64,000 bases of DNA from assembly GCF_021290925.1 (NCBI RefSeq), contig NZ_JAJSLX010000003.1:124001-188000 (forward strand), written 5' to 3'. The translations under genes were made by a program, and so were the position numbers. The stretch is from Sessilibacter corallicola (GTDB lineage Bacteria > Pseudomonadota > Gammaproteobacteria > Pseudomonadales > Cellvibrionaceae). Positions 9,561-19,260 of this stretch are shown piece by piece; position 1 is the first letter of the stretch, and the number at the start of each line of letters is the position of its first letter. Under the pieces are notes generated by a model. The model searched no databases and was not told the DNA's origin. It saw only the letters and a program-made list of their open reading frames with translations.

Positions 9561-10688
9561 ATGAGAGCTGCTCAACACCTGTATTGCAATAATGAATGGA
9601 ATGCTCCGCTTGAATCTCTAGAAAATGCACAAATTGTTTTGGCGTTTGGTAATAAAGAGGTGCTTGCCAATAGCTCAATTACCCAAGATTTAAACAATGC
9701 ATACCCCAATGCGGATATTATTGGCTGCTCCACCGCGGGCGAGATTTTCGACGATCAGATTTATGATGATTCATTAAGTGTTACCGCTATTGAATTTAAA
9801 AATACAAACACCGCTGTGGTTGCAAAGACAATAGAAAGCGACGACGTGTATGAACTTGCGCAATCGCTGATTGAAAAGCTTCCTCTCACAGATCTTAAAT
9901 ATTTACTGGTGCTGTCTGATGGCCAAGTCGTCAACGGTTCTAAATTGGCAGAAGCATTAACTGAGTTGTTGCCCAACGACGTTATTATTACCGGTGGTCT
10001 GGCAGGCGACGGCACTAATTTCACCGAAACCTATACCCGTTGCAATGCGAGTGTCTCGGATAAGCAAGTGGTGCTGTGTGGTTTTTATGGCGATGCCATT
10101 CAAATTAATCACGGTTGTCATGGTGGTTGGTTACCGTTCGGTCCGAAACGGTTAATTACCAAATCGGATGGTAATTTGCTCTATACGCTCGATGATAAAC
10201 CGGCTTTAGACATCTATAAAACCTATCTCGGTAAATACGCCGAAGAATTACCCAGTTCGGCGTTATTATTTCCCTTACAGATTATCGATGAAGAACTCAC
10301 CAGAACCATTTTAAATATCGGCGAAGATGATCGATCGATGACCTTTGCCGGTGATTTACCCGAAGGTCAGCAAGTGCAGCTTATGCGCGCCAATTCTGCT
10401 AATTTAGTCGATGGTGCTAAAAAAGCCGCCACTGATGCAAACTCCGACGATGTCAATCTAGGTAACAGCGAAAATGGCATTGCGCTTTTAATCAGCTGTG
10501 TTGGCAGACGTTTAGCAATGAAGACCCGTACCGAAGAGGAACTCAGTATTGTTCGCGACATTTTAAGCGATCGCTGGAAAATGGCAGGGTTTTACTCTTA
10601 CGGTGAGCTTTCGCCAAAAGCCAAAGGAGAGCCTTGCCATCTGCACAACCAAACCATGACGATTACCACATTTTATGAGTCGTTATGA
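9561..10688 (+). CDS. FIST domain sensory protein
   Basis: A cytoplasmic protein made of FIST_N (about residues 20-215) and FIST_C (about 215-360), a sensory module thought to bind small ligands such as amino acids. Recognisable pieces are IVLAFGNKEVL, ADIIGCSTAGEI, VIITGGLAGDG and the C-terminal NGIALLISCVGRRLAM. There is no signal peptide or output domain. The stop codon overlaps the start of the GGDEF-EAL gene (ATGA at 10685-10688), so the two are translationally coupled and FIST probably feeds a signal to c-di-GMP turnover. ATG 9561 fits the usual FIST start; ATG 9531 would add ten residues. Confidence 0.8.
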   Translation: MRAAQHLYCNNEWNAPLESLENAQIVLAFGNKEVLANSSITQDLNNAYPNADIIGCSTAGEIFDDQIYDDSLSVTAIEFKNTNTAVVAKTIESDDVYELAQSLIEKLPLTDLKYLLVLSDGQVVNGSKLAEALTELLPNDVIITGGLAGDGTNFTETYTRCNASVSDKQVVLCGFYGDAIQINHGCHGGWLPFGPKRLITKSDGNLLYTLDDKPALDIYKTYLGKYAEELPSSALLFPLQIIDEELTRTILNIGEDDRSMTFAGDLPEGQQVQLMRANSANLVDGAKKAATDANSDDVNLGNSENGIALLISCVGRRLAMKTRTEEELSIVRDILSDRWKMAGFYSYGELSPKAKGEPCHLHNQTMTITTFYESL

Positions 10689-12607
10689 ATGATCTGTTGT
10701 TAAGGCTGATAAAAAAGCATTTTCCCGATGAAAAAGGCCTATTAGAAAATACGGCTTTTTTTGATGCGTTGTCGGACGTGTTTGATGAATACGACGATGA
10801 CCGTTACATTCTCGAACAATCATTAACGGTAACCTCAAACGAGCTGATGGAAATTAATGATCAGCTTAAAAGTAAATTGGTTGCGTATCAAAGTGCCACT
10901 GACAAAGCACAAGAAGAATTAGCCAAGCGTCAAGCGCAATTGGATGCTACTCCAGAAGCAGTATTCAGTTTTGAGGCAAACGGCACGGTATCGTTGGTGA
11001 ATAGGGCTGGGTTAGAGTTAATAGGCTTGAGCCGAGAGCAGGTTTATCAAAACGATGCCAAACAGAACTTGGCGATATTTTCAGATTTAGTCTCTAACAC
11101 AGACGAATTTGAAGATATTATGTATCAAACAGAAACTACGAAAGAAATCTGTTTAAGTGGCCAACTGGAATTTCGAGATGGCCGCTTTTTTGAGTACTTT
11201 ACAGTGCCTGAGTATTTGGGTGAAAAATACTTGGGGCGGGTTTATTATTTACGTGATGTCAGTAAATTAAAAGAAAAGCAAAAAGAGTTAAAGTTTAAAG
11301 CCTTTCACGATGAGCTTACCGGTTTGCCCAACCGGGCGCATTTACTTAATACCCTTGACCGAGCGATTCTCAACGCCGAAGAAAATAAAACCTGCGTCGC
11401 CGTGGTTTTTATCGATTTGGATAATTTTAAATTCATCAACGATACTGCCGGTCATGGCGTGGGCGATGAATTTATTATTCGAGCCGCACAATCGTTCAAA
11501 GAAAATATTCGCTGCGACGACATCATTGGTCGTTTAGGCGGCGATGAGTTTCTGGTTATTTTTGATGGTATCAGCGATAAATCTCAAATTGAGAAATTTA
11601 AGCAGCGTTTGATGTCGGTTTTGGGAAAAACCATCGTTATTAAAAATCGCGAATACGATTTATCGTGCTCGATTGGTTTGAGTCTTTTCCCTGACCACGG
11701 GGATAACGCCCATGACCTGATACGCAAAGCCGATATTGCTATGTACGAGGCCAAGCAGGCGGGTAAGAAAACGTTTTATTATTTTGTGCCGCAGTTAGAG
11801 AAGGTTGCTCTTGATCGCATTGATTTAGAATCACGCTTGCGCAATGGCATTAAAAATAATGAATTTTTCTTGATGTATCAACCCAAGGTTGATGTATCTA
11901 CGGGCCAAGTGGTAGGCGCAGAGGCATTAATCCGCTGGCGCCAAAGTGATGGCAGTATTGCTACTCCTAACGAATTTATTGAGTTTGCCGAATCTACCGG
12001 ATTAATTCATTTGGTGACCGAATGGGTGGTTGATCGCGTTTGTCGCCAAATTGTGGCTTGGAACAATGAATCGTCTCATCAGTTTCCGATCGCGATTAAT
12101 ATCTCGCCAAAAGACTTCACTAATGATCAATTCGTTGAATTAGTGGCAGGTATCGTTCACAAATACAACATTCCTCACGGTCAATTAGAGTTCGAAATCA
12201 CCGAAAACGTGTTTATGAAAGACACTGATCACAGTCGAAAAATTGTTAGGCAATTAAGAGCGCTGGGTGTTTTGATTTCTATTGACGATTTTGGCACTGG
12301 ATTCTCTTCCATGAGTGTGTTGTTAGATTTAGACGTGGATTATCTTAAAATTGATAAAACGTTTGTCTCTTACGCACGCAATAACGAAAAGTCTGCCGCC
12401 ATCGTAAAAAGTATTATTGATATTGCCAGAAATTTATCGGTGGGGGTGATTGCCGAGGGCATTGAGGATCAAAAAGATTTGTACTTTGTTCAAAACGCAG
12501 GCTGCAATGTTGCCCAGGGTTTTTATTACAGCCGTCCGATCAGTTTGGAAGATTTTGAACAATACGTTGAGCGCGTGAATACGCAGTTTTCAGCGTATAT
12601 TGGCTAA
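10685..12607 (+). CDS. PAS-GGDEF-EAL cyclic-di-GMP turnover protein
   Basis: Domains in order: an N-terminal helical region (1-90, coiled coil near 50-90), a PAS domain (about 90-200), GGDEF (about 205-365) and EAL (about 375-630). The diguanylate cyclase motif is intact (GGDEF at 285-289), with an inhibitory RxxD site (RCDD) exactly five residues before it. The phosphodiesterase motif is also intact (EAL at 413-415, then ENVF, DDFGTG and KIDKTF). Both activities are possible; the net direction cannot be predicted. No membrane segment. It overlaps the FIST gene by four bases, implying one sensory unit. Confidence 0.88.
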   Translation: MNDLLLRLIKKHFPDEKGLLENTAFFDALSDVFDEYDDDRYILEQSLTVTSNELMEINDQLKSKLVAYQSATDKAQEELAKRQAQLDATPEAVFSFEANGTVSLVNRAGLELIGLSREQVYQNDAKQNLAIFSDLVSNTDEFEDIMYQTETTKEICLSGQLEFRDGRFFEYFTVPEYLGEKYLGRVYYLRDVSKLKEKQKELKFKAFHDELTGLPNRAHLLNTLDRAILNAEENKTCVAVVFIDLDNFKFINDTAGHGVGDEFIIRAAQSFKENIRCDDIIGRLGGDEFLVIFDGISDKSQIEKFKQRLMSVLGKTIVIKNREYDLSCSIGLSLFPDHGDNAHDLIRKADIAMYEAKQAGKKTFYYFVPQLEKVALDRIDLESRLRNGIKNNEFFLMYQPKVDVSTGQVVGAEALIRWRQSDGSIATPNEFIEFAESTGLIHLVTEWVVDRVCRQIVAWNNESSHQFPIAINISPKDFTNDQFVELVAGIVHKYNIPHGQLEFEITENVFMKDTDHSRKIVRQLRALGVLISIDDFGTGFSSMSVLLDLDVDYLKIDKTFVSYARNNEKSAAIVKSIIDIARNLSVGVIAEGIEDQKDLYFVQNAGCNVAQGFYYSRPISLEDFEQYVERVNTQFSAYIG

Positions 12608-12626
12608 TCACGTTAATTTGTACAGT

Positions 12627-14027
12627 TTAACAGTCCACAATATTGACTGGTACTTCAATCACATTCATGGCCAAGCCGCCGCGCGCGGTTTCTTTGTATT
12701 TTAAGTGCATGTCGCGACCGGTTTCGCGCATGGTTTTTATGACTTTATCGAGCGATACAAAGTGCGAACCGTCGCCTCTTAATGCCATTCTAGAAGCACT
12801 GATGGCTTTAATGGCTGCCATTGCATTTCTTTCAATGCAGGGAATTTGAACCAGCCCGCCGATGGGATCACAGGTTAAACCAAGGTTGTGCTCCATCGCT
12901 ATTTCGGCGGCATTTTCGACTTGATGAATATTGCCGCCGAGTACTTCTGTTAATGCACCGGCAGCCATTGAGCAGGCCGAGCCAACTTCACCTTGGCAGC
13001 CAACTTCCGCGCCGCTGATTGAGGCGTTTTCTTTGTACAAAATTCCAATAGCCGCTGCGGTTAAAAGAAAACGTTGAATGGATTCGTTATTCGCTTGCGG
13101 ACAAAACCGATGAAAATAGTGCAGCACGGCGGGAATAATTCCGGCGGCACCGTTGGTGGGGGCGGTGACTACTCGACCGCCTGCGGCATTTTCTTCGTTT
13201 ACTGCCAGGGCGTACAACGTTACCCAATCGGTAATAATTAGCGGATCGGTTAACGATGCTTCGGGATTTAATGTCAGTTTTTGGTGTAATTTATGGGCGC
13301 GGCGTTTAACTTTTAATCCGCCAGGTAATTCACCTTCGTGTTCAATGCCATTGCTGACGCATTCCTGCATTACACTCCACAGCTGCAATAGCCTGTCTGA
13401 GATCTCTTGCTCGCTGTGCCAAGTTAATTCGTTTTTTAGCATGACATCGCTGAATGACAAACAGTGTTCTTTGCAAATGGCGAGCAGTTCGGCACACGTT
13501 GTAAAAGGGAAGGGTAGGCGTGTTTTATCTTCGACAATAATATTTTTGTCTGTGGCGCTGTCATCTAAAATAAAACCGCCGCCCACGGAATAATACACTT
13601 TTTCAAGCACAACTTCTGACTGCCTCCCCCAAGCTTGAAATCGCATGCCGTTGGTATGTTCGGGCAAGGTGGCATTTTTATGCAGAATTAAATCGTTTTT
13701 TTCATCAAAGCTAATCTGTTTTACGTTGGCAATTAATAATTGTTTTTGTTGACGAGAATGTTCGATGCATTGCGGTATTAATTCGATATTTACCGTCTCT
13801 GGTTCAAAGCCCATTAAACCTAATATAACCGCTTTGGGCGAACCGTGACCTCTACCGGTTGCACCTAACGAGCCGAACAGTTCAACCTGAATTCTTTCAA
13901 CATGATTTATTAAATTTTTAGCAATCAGTGCTTGAGCAAAGCTGTAAGCGGCGCGCATAGGGCCAACGGTGTGAGAGCTGGATGGACCAATTCCAATTTT
14001 GAATAAATCAAAGGTGCTAATTGGCAT
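12627..14027 (-). CDS. sdaA: L-serine ammonia-lyase (iron-sulfur type)
   Basis: Deaminates L-serine to pyruvate using a [4Fe-4S] cluster. It is a single-chain bacterial form of 466 aa with the beta domain first ([19 protein letters not shown]) and the catalytic alpha domain after residue 180. Cluster Cys residues appear in [13 protein letters not shown] and in [10 protein letters not shown], and the [11 protein letters not shown] segment is typical. It starts [12 protein letters not shown], as in Escherichia coli SdaA. It is convergent with the GGDEF-EAL gene, leaving only 19 bp between stops and no visible terminator. Confidence 0.93.
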   Translation of the reverse strand: MPISTFDLFKIGIGPSSSHTVGPMRAAYSFAQALIAKNLINHVERIQVELFGSLGATGRGHGSPKAVILGLMGFEPETVNIELIPQCIEHSRQQKQLLIANVKQISFDEKNDLILHKNATLPEHTNGMRFQAWGRQSEVVLEKVYYSVGGGFILDDSATDKNIIVEDKTRLPFPFTTCAELLAICKEHCLSFSDVMLKNELTWHSEQEISDRLLQLWSVMQECVSNGIEHEGELPGGLKVKRRAHKLHQKLTLNPEASLTDPLIITDWVTLYALAVNEENAAGGRVVTAPTNGAAGIIPAVLHYFHRFCPQANNESIQRFLLTAAAIGILYKENASISGAEVGCQGEVGSACSMAAGALTEVLGGNIHQVENAAEIAMEHNLGLTCDPIGGLVQIPCIERNAMAAIKAISASRMALRGDGSHFVSLDKVIKTMRETGRDMHLKYKETARGGLAMNVIEVPVNIVDC

Positions 14028-14315
14028 AGCTAGAGAATCTCGTTGTTATTGTTGGTTTCTCTTTTTTAGAAACGTTGTTTGCTTATAGGTTTCCAATAGT
14101 ATGCGTTTAAATAACTGACTGAAAATACAATTATATTTATAGCGGTATTTCAAATTTAAATACTGAGGCGAGTATTTGACTGCGAAGGTAAAAGCGATTG
14201 AAGAGAGTGAATGAGAAATGATGTTATTAAGGAGTTAGACCGGTTTGGACCTAAAAGCGATTGTGATAAACGAAAAACTTTGTTGACGCTGCTCCCTTGG
14301 GAATACATAATGCTA
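14028..14315. other. intergenic region between sdaA and zigA
   Basis: Divergent promoter region of sdaA and zigA. Apart from the Zur-box-like palindrome just to its right I see no defined element. Confidence 0.4.
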
Positions 14316-14330
14316 TGATATAACATATCA
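14316..14330. promoter_or_regulatory. Zur-box-like operator before zigA
   Basis: TGATATAACATATCA is a 15-bp imperfect palindrome (arms TGATAT/ATATCA) ending 62 bp before the zigA ATG. It has the AT-rich TGwTATwwwATAwCA character of gammaproteobacterial Zur boxes and matches, in reverse orientation, 14 of 15 bases of the site at 20389-20403. Confidence 0.65.
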
Positions 14331-14392
14331 AAAATAAATACATCAGTTAGTCATTATTCTAACCCATTACTGTGATTCTGTGAGGCCCGTGT

Positions 14393-15598
14393 ATGTCTTT
14401 TGAGAGACTTCCTGTAACTGTTTTATCCGGTTTTCTCGGCGCTGGGAAAACGACTGTATTGAATCATATCTTAAATAATCGCGAAGATCGAAAGGTTGCG
14501 GTGATTGTTAACGATATGAGTGAAATCAATATCGATGCGAATACAGTACAGCGTGAAGTTACGCTCAATCGAGCAGACGAAAAACTGGTTGAAATGAGTA
14601 ACGGTTGTATTTGCTGCACGTTGCGTGAAGATCTGCTGATTGAAGTCAGTAATCTCGCAAAAGACGGTAAATTTGATTATCTGGTTATTGAATCCACTGG
14701 TATTTCCGAACCGCTGCCGGTTGCTGAAACCTTTACCTTTGAAGACGAAACCGGGGTGAGCTTATCCGATGTTGCTCATTTAGACACAATGGTTACGGTT
14801 GTCGATGCGGCCAACTTTCTCACGGATTACGATGAAGCCCAATATCTGCAAGAAAAAGGCGAAAGCTTGGGCGAAGAAGATGAGCGCACGGTTGCCGATC
14901 TTCTGGTAGATCAAGTGGAATTTTCCGATGTGATTCTGATCTCCAAAACTGATTTGGTCGAAAAAGAGCGTTTAGAGCGCACGAAAGCGGTAATTCAATC
15001 GCTTAATCCTGATGCAGAAGTTATCGCCATTGAAAAAGGGCAGGTACCACTGGATAAAATCCTACTCACGGAAAAATTCAGTTTTGAAAAAGCGCAACGT
15101 GCTCCCGGATGGCTAAAAGAAATGCGTGGCGAACACGTACCTGAAACCGAAGAATACGGTATCGGCAGTTTTGTTTTCCGTGCAAGGCGACCTTTTCATC
15201 CGCAAAAATTCCATAACTTTTTGCACAGTAAAGACCTCACCGGAAAATTAATTCGCTCAAAAGGCTTCTTTTGGTTGGCGACACGCCCAGAATTTGCTGG
15301 TCAATGGAATCAGGCCGGCGGTATTGCCAGATACGGATTTGCCGGACTCTTTTGGAAGGCGGTTCCGAAAAATCGCTGGCCGGAAGATCAAGAATATTTA
15401 GATTCAATCTATGAGGTTTGGGAAGAGCCTTTTGGTGATATGCGACAGGAATTGGTGTTTATTGGTCAGGGATTGGATGAGCACGAAGTAAGACGCGCAT
15501 TGCGAGAATGCCTTTTGACCGACGATGAACTACTTAAAGGAAAGGAATTCTGGACCAGCCTTCCTGATCCATTTCCTGCGTGGGATGAAATCGCATAA
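14393..15598 (+). CDS. zigA: zinc metallochaperone GTPase ZigA (COG0523)
   Basis: A G3E-family P-loop GTPase that binds zinc and is thought to deliver it to client enzymes in zinc shortage. Walker A is FLGAGKTT (about 14-21). The CxCC metal motif [10 protein letters not shown] places Cys at 72, 74 and 75. The base-recognition motif is SKTD instead of NKxD. A C-terminal CobW domain (about 260-400) contains [19 protein letters not shown]. The 401-aa length matches ZigA. It is the first gene of the zinc island, with a Zur-box-like site upstream and zur 100 bp downstream, so expression on zinc starvation is expected. Confidence 0.88.
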   Translation: MSFERLPVTVLSGFLGAGKTTVLNHILNNREDRKVAVIVNDMSEINIDANTVQREVTLNRADEKLVEMSNGCICCTLREDLLIEVSNLAKDGKFDYLVIESTGISEPLPVAETFTFEDETGVSLSDVAHLDTMVTVVDAANFLTDYDEAQYLQEKGESLGEEDERTVADLLVDQVEFSDVILISKTDLVEKERLERTKAVIQSLNPDAEVIAIEKGQVPLDKILLTEKFSFEKAQRAPGWLKEMRGEHVPETEEYGIGSFVFRARRPFHPQKFHNFLHSKDLTGKLIRSKGFFWLATRPEFAGQWNQAGGIARYGFAGLFWKAVPKNRWPEDQEYLDSIYEVWEEPFGDMRQELVFIGQGLDEHEVRRALRECLLTDDELLKGKEFWTSLPDPFPAWDEIA

Positions 15599-15698
15599 AT
15601 CACTCATATTGAGAAAGCTAGTTTATTGTCTGTCTTTAATTTGAGAGAATTATCGTAGGTTTAACTGAATTCACACTTTCAGAACTTGGGTGTTATTA

Positions 15699-16169
15699 AT
15701 GCAGCAGCAACAATTAGAACAAATCGTATCCAAAGCGAAGGACATGTGCGCAAATTCTGGAGCTAGATTGACAGAAAAGCGTCAACAAATTCTGGAGTTG
15801 CTGTTGGTTTCTAACATTCCTCTATCAGCTTACGAAATTGCTGATAACTATAATAAGACGACCAATTCGTCGATAACGGCAATGTCTGTCTACCGAATGC
15901 TCGAATTTTTGGAATCCGAGCAGTTGGCTCACAAATTACAATCCACCAATAAATACGTCGCGTGTTCTCATATTGCCTGTGATCACAATCATGAAGTGCC
16001 GCAATTTTTAATATGCAGTGACTGCCAACAGGTTAAAGAAATCGCCATTCCAAAAGCCATCATTAGCGATCTTCAAACCCAAGTGAACGAAGCGGGTTAT
16101 AACCTCACTAACTCTCAGCTAGAGCTGCAATGCGTGTGTGATCAATGTTTGTCTTCCAGTAAGAATTGA
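15699..16169 (+). CDS. zur: zinc uptake regulator Zur (Fur family)
   Basis: A winged-helix metal-sensing repressor of the Fur superfamily. The N-terminal DNA-binding domain includes LTEKRQQILELLL and AMSVYRMLEFL. The C-terminal dimerisation domain has the structural zinc Cys pairs in ICSDCQQV and CVCDQC and the His-rich CDHNHEVPQFL. The two CxxC-type motifs and its place inside a zinc gene cluster favour Zur over Fur. ATG 15699 is preferred to GTG 15690; neither has a strong ribosome site. With zinc bound it should repress from the Zur-box-like sites nearby. Confidence 0.85.
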   Translation: MQQQQLEQIVSKAKDMCANSGARLTEKRQQILELLLVSNIPLSAYEIADNYNKTTNSSITAMSVYRMLEFLESEQLAHKLQSTNKYVACSHIACDHNHEVPQFLICSDCQQVKEIAIPKAIISDLQTQVNEAGYNLTNSQLELQCVCDQCLSSSKN

Positions 16170-16307
16170 TCGCTTCTCCCACAGCTTCTCGCAGATCTTG
16201 AATTTTTCTCGGTACTTGCCTCGGTGTTTACCTCAGTACCTACAAGAGCCTTCAGTTTAAGGAAACCCTAAATATTGGGTGGTTGACAGGGAAAGTCTCA
16301 ATTATCA

Positions 16308-16330
16308 ATAATGTTATATTATAACATTAT
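16308..16330. promoter_or_regulatory. perfect Zur box before the merC-like operon
   Basis: A perfect 23-bp palindrome centred on 16319: arms ATAATGTTATA and TATAACATTAT flank one T. This fits the gammaproteobacterial Zur consensus TGTTATAnTATAACA without mismatch in the arms. It ends 58 bp before the MerC-like gene and is the strongest operator in the island. Confidence 0.85.
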
Positions 16331-16388
16331 AGGCTGGTTCAGTAGCCAATAGCCCGTATCGACCGATTCATACTATTGCGAGAATTTA

Positions 16389-16742
16389 ATGAAAGATTTA
16401 TTTGGGGCCGCGTGCTCCTTGCTCTGTATTATCCATTGTTTAGCGCTACCGTTACTGATCACTGTGGGACTTCCAATTGCAGGGTTGTCGTTACTAGAAA
16501 GTGAAAACACGCACGTTATCTTGAGTGTGATTATTTTGATTGTGGCGCTTTGGGCGTTTCCTATTGGTTGGAAAACCCACCGCCGACTATTTCCGGGTGT
16601 GTTAGCGGTTATTGGTGCGAGTTTGTTGCTGTCATCATTGGTTGCGGTAGAGGCGTTTGAAGCCTATTTGGCCGCGGTTGCGGGTGCGGCGCTTATCTCT
16701 GCGCATTTAGCCAATCGTAAACTGTTACTGAGCGCGGCTTAA
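16389..16742 (+). CDS. MerC-domain inner-membrane protein
   Basis: A 117-aa membrane protein with about four transmembrane helices. The first helix carries ACSLLCIIHCLALP; the paired Cys and the C-IIHC arrangement resemble the metal-binding helix of the mercury transporter MerC. In this setting, directly under a perfect Zur box and six bases before a DUF1826 gene, movement of zinc across the inner membrane is more likely than mercury; no other mer genes are present. The metal is inferred. Confidence 0.75.
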   Translation: MKDLFGAACSLLCIIHCLALPLLITVGLPIAGLSLLESENTHVILSVIILIVALWAFPIGWKTHRRLFPGVLAVIGASLLLSSLVAVEAFEAYLAAVAGAALISAHLANRKLLLSAA

Positions 16743-16747
16743 ACATT

Positions 16748-17365
16748 ATGAGTGATCAACATTCAGCCGCGTTAGAGCAATACGATGCCACTAATCCGGC
16801 CGTTCTTACCGAAATTTACGATCCCAATACCAATATCGTGACTTGGAAGCGAGCGCTCGATAACACGATTCACGAAGTCGCAAAGGCCATTGTTCGCGAA
16901 GAGCCTAACTTTCAAACTCGGATTATTGGTTCGGTTAAAGGGGTGTCGCAATCTCTGTTTGAGAATCTACCTGATGTCGACGATCGCGAAGATCTAATCG
17001 CAGATACAGTGGTTTTGGTGGACATGTTTTCCGAGCTGTTCGAATTGGATCGAGTTGGGCTTCGAATGTCTGTACTGACCAAAGCCATGTGTCCGAAGTT
17101 TCATGTTGATCGTGTGCCGTGCCGATTGGTAACAACTTATACGGGCGCGGGCACCGAATGGTTAACCAATGCTGATGTCAGCAGAAGTGCCGAAAAAGGC
17201 ATCGCTCAAATACCGGGCTCGACCATTCAAGAGACGTATTTTGGTGAAGTCACTTTGCTCAAAGGTGAGGCCTGGGATGGCAATGAAGGCAGAGGTATTG
17301 TCCATCGATCTCCAAGTGCCGATGCCGATTCCGCGCGTTTAGTCTTAACATTGGATTTCGCTTAG
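16748..17365 (+). CDS. DUF1826 family protein
   Basis: A 205-aa cytoplasmic protein of the DUF1826 family, of unknown activity. Recognisable parts are ILTEIYDPNTNIVTWKR-like text near residue 20, MCPKFHVDRVPCRLVTTYTGAGTEWL in the middle and GIVHRSPS near the end. The conserved His and Asp (FHVD, HRSP) could be metal or catalytic residues, reminiscent of a cupin-like oxygenase, but this is speculation. Genes of this family often sit beside COG0523 GTPases and Zur sites. It starts six bases after the MerC-like gene and shares its Zur-controlled promoter. Confidence 0.8.
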   Translation: MSDQHSAALEQYDATNPAVLTEIYDPNTNIVTWKRALDNTIHEVAKAIVREEPNFQTRIIGSVKGVSQSLFENLPDVDDREDLIADTVVLVDMFSELFELDRVGLRMSVLTKAMCPKFHVDRVPCRLVTTYTGAGTEWLTNADVSRSAEKGIAQIPGSTIQETYFGEVTLLKGEAWDGNEGRGIVHRSPSADADSARLVLTLDFA

Positions 17366-17391
17366 TACGGTATTTATCCACCGAATTGATC

Positions 17392-17412
17392 AAACCGGTA
17401 TCAACCGGTTTT
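17392..17412 (+). terminator. intrinsic terminator after the DUF1826 gene
   Basis: AAACCGGT, loop ATCA, ACCGGTTT, then another T. The stem is perfect over eight pairs and starts 27 bases after the DUF1826 stop. The T run is short. Confidence 0.6.
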
Positions 17413-17507
17413 AATGTTAAATACTGAGAAATTAGGTATATCGTTCGACCTAGAGGCCATTTATTATGAGCTTCTTCTTTAATCTGAAACTGTTAGGTAT
17501 TTGATCA

Positions 17508-18134
17508 ATGAAACGATTTTTTGCTACCGCATTTTTGACTTTTTGTGCCGGGAGTTACGCTGCCACTCAGCACGAAGCTCATACTCACGGTTTAGCCGAG
17601 CTTAACGTCGCCTACGATGCACAGCAATTAATTATCGAGCTTCGCTCGCCTGCGGCCAATTTGATTGGCTTTGAACATGAGCCTCAAAATATCGATCAAC
17701 AAGTGGAAGTTGAAAATTTAATTCGCTCCATTCAAGCGCCTGAAAACTATTTTGTGGTTCCTCCGTCGTGCGCGTTAAATTCCATTGATTTTTCTTCACC
17801 GTTTACTGGTGCGGATGATTTCGGTCGTGACCGTCCCGAAGAAGAGGGCGCTCATCACGATGAACACGAACATCACGAAGAACACCATGAAGAAAGAGAA
17901 GAGCACGGTCATCATGAGCACGAAGAAGAGCATGAGGGCGAACACGGTTCTGAGAACCATAAAGATATTGTCGTAAGCTACGAGTGGGATTGCGCTGATA
18001 AAAACCTCTCTGCAATTGGCGTTAATTTGTTCAGAGTCTACCCAGGTATCGAAAAAATTGACGCGCAGTGGATTGTTAGTGGTAAGCAAGGCGCGAAGGT
18101 GCTTACCAAAAGCAGTTCTAATCTCCAGTTTTAA
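17508..18134 (+). CDS. zrgA: ZrgA-family periplasmic zinc-uptake protein (DUF2796)
   Basis: A secreted zinc-binding protein of the ZrgA/DUF2796 family, part of the Zur-regulated ZrgABCDE zinc system described in Vibrio cholerae. A signal peptide (MKRFFATAFLTFCAGSYA) is followed by a mature start TQHEAHTHGLAELN. Residues about 110-148 form a His/Glu-rich metal loop with about fifteen His. The C-terminal part (YEWDCADKNLSAIGVNLF) is typical of the family. A terminator lies on each side, so it is probably a single-gene transcript. It would capture periplasmic zinc for the ABC transporter at 20496-22482. Confidence 0.85.
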   Translation: MKRFFATAFLTFCAGSYAATQHEAHTHGLAELNVAYDAQQLIIELRSPAANLIGFEHEPQNIDQQVEVENLIRSIQAPENYFVVPPSCALNSIDFSSPFTGADDFGRDRPEEEGAHHDEHEHHEEHHEEREEHGHHEHEEEHEGEHGSENHKDIVVSYEWDCADKNLSAIGVNLFRVYPGIEKIDAQWIVSGKQGAKVLTKSSSNLQF

Positions 18135-18145
18135 TATTTGACTGA

Positions 18146-18175
18146 AACCGCTGGTTTAATAATCAGCGGTTTTTT
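18146..18175 (+). terminator. intrinsic terminator after zrgA
   Basis: AACCGCTG (18146-18153) pairs with CAGCGGTT (18164-18171) around a ten-base loop and is followed by TTTT, starting twelve bases after the zrgA stop. Confidence 0.8.
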
Positions 18176-18218
18176 GAAAAATTAATCAATTCCACTTTTG
18201 TTGTTCGAAGACTCGTTA

Positions 18219-19259
18219 ATGAATTCAGAAAGCTCCAAAATTCAGGCCGTTCCAGTCAATATCATCACAGGGTTTTTGGGTGTTGGTAAAACCACTGCGA
18301 TTACACAATTACTAAAGCATAAGCCCGCCGACGAGCGCTGGGCCGTTTTAGTGAATGAATTTGGCGAAATCGGCGTGGATGGCAGTCTTCTGCAAGGCAA
18401 TCACGGCGAAGAAGCTGGAATTTTCATACGTGAAGTTCCAGGCGGATGCATGTGTTGCTCTGCGGGTTTGCCCATGCACATTGCTTTGAATCAACTGCTT
18501 GCCAGAGCTAAACCGCATCGATTATTGATTGAACCCACCGGCCTTGGCCATCCGTTTGAAGTGCTTGAAGAGTTGAGTGCTGAGCATTACAAAAGCGTGT
18601 TGGATATCCAAAAAACAATCACTCTCGTCGATGCCAGAAAGCTGCAAGACAATCGCTATACTGACCACGCGACTTTTAATCAGCAAATTGAAATTGCGGA
18701 TGTTGTTATCGGAAACAAAGTCGATTTATACGGCGATGAAGAACAAAACGTGTTAGAGCGTTATGTCGCTGAGCGTATTAATGACGCAATTCCGGTAGTG
18801 TTTGTTGAGCAAGGCAAAATTAATCCTGACTTGTTAAGCGGCCCATGCCGAGTGGTTGTTGAAATAGAACAGCACGGACACAAGCACAGTCACGACAGTG
18901 ATTCTGTAGGAGTTAATGACCTGGAAATTCCAGAGTGTGGCTATTTAAAAGTCAGAAATTCTGGCGAAGGTTTTGAAAGTGTGGGCTGGCGCTTCTCGCC
19001 GGAAAAAGTATTCGATCACAACGCGTTGTACGATTGGTTGAGCGGTGTTGATGCAGAGCGTTTGAAGGCTGTATTTATCACCAACAATGGGGTGTTTGGA
19101 TACAACTTAACTTCAGACGCTCTTTCAGAGGTGTCATTAGACGAGTGCGCAGAAAGCAAAATAGAAATTCTCTACCGAAAAGGCAGTTCCGTAGAAGATT
19201 TCAATCCACTGGAGCTGGAGTTAGGAGTTGGAGCTAAAGCCTCTGGTTTAAACCCCTAG
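18219..19259 (+). CDS. COG0523/CobW-family GTP-binding protein, second copy
   Basis: A second zinc-associated G3E GTPase, clearly different from ZigA. Walker A is GFLGVGKTT near residue 18. The metal motif is GGCMCCSAG. The guanine motif is the canonical NKVD. A His-rich segment (EQHGHKHSHDSD) near residue 225 probably binds metal between the GTPase and C-terminal CobW domains. Such paralogues, often called YciC or YeiR, serve as zinc chaperones. ATG 18219 is preferred to the upstream TTG 18198. Its stop lies one base from the stop of the convergent exported-protein gene. Confidence 0.82.
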   Translation: MNSESSKIQAVPVNIITGFLGVGKTTAITQLLKHKPADERWAVLVNEFGEIGVDGSLLQGNHGEEAGIFIREVPGGCMCCSAGLPMHIALNQLLARAKPHRLLIEPTGLGHPFEVLEELSAEHYKSVLDIQKTITLVDARKLQDNRYTDHATFNQQIEIADVVIGNKVDLYGDEEQNVLERYVAERINDAIPVVFVEQGKINPDLLSGPCRVVVEIEQHGHKHSHDSDSVGVNDLEIPECGYLKVRNSGEGFESVGWRFSPEKVFDHNALYDWLSGVDAERLKAVFITNNGVFGYNLTSDALSEVSLDECAESKIEILYRKGSSVEDFNPLELELGVGAKASGLNP

Positions 19260-19260
19260 C

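Noticed and set aside
13153-13593. 146-codon frame opposite sdaA
   Set aside because: Fully antisense to a well-conserved gene; a shadow of its codon use.
17796-18089. Antisense frame over zrgA
   Set aside because: Arises from the complement of the His/Glu-rich codons; hydrophobic by composition only.
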